This document shows positions 63,801-64,000 of a DNA stretch of 64,000 nucleotides, piece after piece (within the stretch, counting starts at the first letter, position 1; the number at the start of each line of letters is the position of its first letter). The DNA is taken from positions 62,001 through 126,000 of the forward strand of contig CAVWXN010000001.1 in NCBI GenBank assembly GCA_963759125.1, read 5' to 3'. Made by a program: the position numbers and the translations under genes. Source of the stretch: JABDQA01 sp963759125. Its GTDB lineage: Bacteria; Desulfobacterota; Desulfobulbia; Desulfobulbales; Desulfocapsaceae. The notes beneath the pieces were generated by a model. That model searched no databases. It was not told where the DNA came from and worked only from the letters and a program-made list of their open reading frames with translations.

Positions 63801-64000
63801 ATGTTCATTTTTTTACGCCACCGGATCTGCTTCTCAGCCTTGCTGACTGTCGTACTCCTGATGTACTGCTTATCGCCAGCTCTGGCAAATGATCCGCAGA
63901 TCAACAGCAAAAGACAGTTTACAGAGGCTCTGAAGCAGAGGACCGAGACCGTTGAAATCGCCACCCGGGTCGCCCAGCTGGTTGCCGATGGCAACTATGA
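63801..64000 (+). CDS. exported protein, N-terminal part
   Basis: The gene runs off the right edge. From ATG 63801 a signal peptide MFIFLRHRICFSALLTVVLL then MYCLSPALA is followed by NDPQINSKRQFTEALKQRTE and a helical stretch. An in-frame ATG at 63738 would add 21 hydrophilic residues before the signal and is less likely. No family can be named from 66 residues. Confidence 0.55.
   Translation, partial: MFIFLRHRICFSALLTVVLLMYCLSPALANDPQINSKRQFTEALKQRTETVEIATRVAQLVADGNY

Noticed and set aside
1..64000. CRISPR arrays, tRNA or rRNA genes
   Set aside because: No regularly spaced repeats and no cloverleaf or rRNA sequence was seen.

Overview
The window looks like chromosomal DNA of a Desulfobacterota bacterium, probably close to Desulfobulbales/Desulfocapsaceae-type sulfur- or sulfate-metabolising anaerobes. 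The basis is gene content: a large Mrp-type cation antiporter operon, a selenocysteine formate dehydrogenase with NuoE/NuoF-like partners, NrfD plus ferredoxin plus multiheme cytochrome c modules, a eukaryotic-type HisA, an spd/mitochondrial-type EF-G, sigma-54 activators and a DUF3568 lipoprotein. No rRNA or tRNA gene was recognised, so the placement is an inference.

Layout: 1-256 is the start of a NuoL-like subunit; 257-1597 holds two decayed transposase remnants (IS5 and IS1380 families). 1598-9030 (minus) is the mrpEFG(B)CDD-x-D operon. 9261-13197 (minus) carries hisA, a P-loop ATPase and an EF-G. 13695-16317 (plus) is a palindromic operator, a deleted beta-carbonic anhydrase and a broken SulP transporter. 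16424-21798 is a mixed region: EAL-HDOD and PilZ proteins, nitroreductase, folD, a cytidylate-kinase-like protein and two small zinc-ribbon proteins. 21910-22426 (minus) has a His-tailed small protein and a CooT-like nickel protein. 22744-27828 (plus) encodes an NAD-linked formate dehydrogenase with an in-frame UGA and a SECIS hairpin. 28196-33577 (minus) is tyrS, rny, a candidate 6S RNA, zapA, a zapB-like gene, a NUDIX hydrolase and a hypothetical protein. 34184-38031 (plus) is an MltD-like transglycosylase, moaE and yihY.

38028-48910 is a signalling island: two histidine kinases, a kinase-like protein without its phosphoacceptor His, an FtsH protease, two tandem small membrane proteins behind a sigma-54 promoter, an NtrC-type regulator with its kinase, and a triple-PAS activator with a GAFTDA loop. 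48927-51915 (minus) is znuA-znuC-znuB-zur behind a perfect inverted repeat. 52131-55644 (minus) is ilvN-aminotransferase-ilvB. 55915-62142 (minus) holds a duplicated cassette [small membrane protein]-[NrfD]-[MerR], a hexaheme cytochrome made of two triheme repeats, and a Tat-type ferredoxin, with repeated GGGCGCA-N3-TRCGCCC palindromes. 62782-64000 (plus) has a membrane protein, a lipoprotein and a truncated exported protein.

Many conserved genes are split by single frameshifts (hisA, folD, the formate dehydrogenase genes, mltD, ilvN, the aminotransferase, the cytochrome). Because such genes are rarely lost together, most of these are probably base-level sequence errors. The carbonic anhydrase and the transposase remnants have real deletions. 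The parts most worth following are the sigma-54-controlled small membrane protein pair, the duplicated NrfD-MerR cassette with its shared palindromes, the nickel protein pair, and the selenoprotein formate dehydrogenase.
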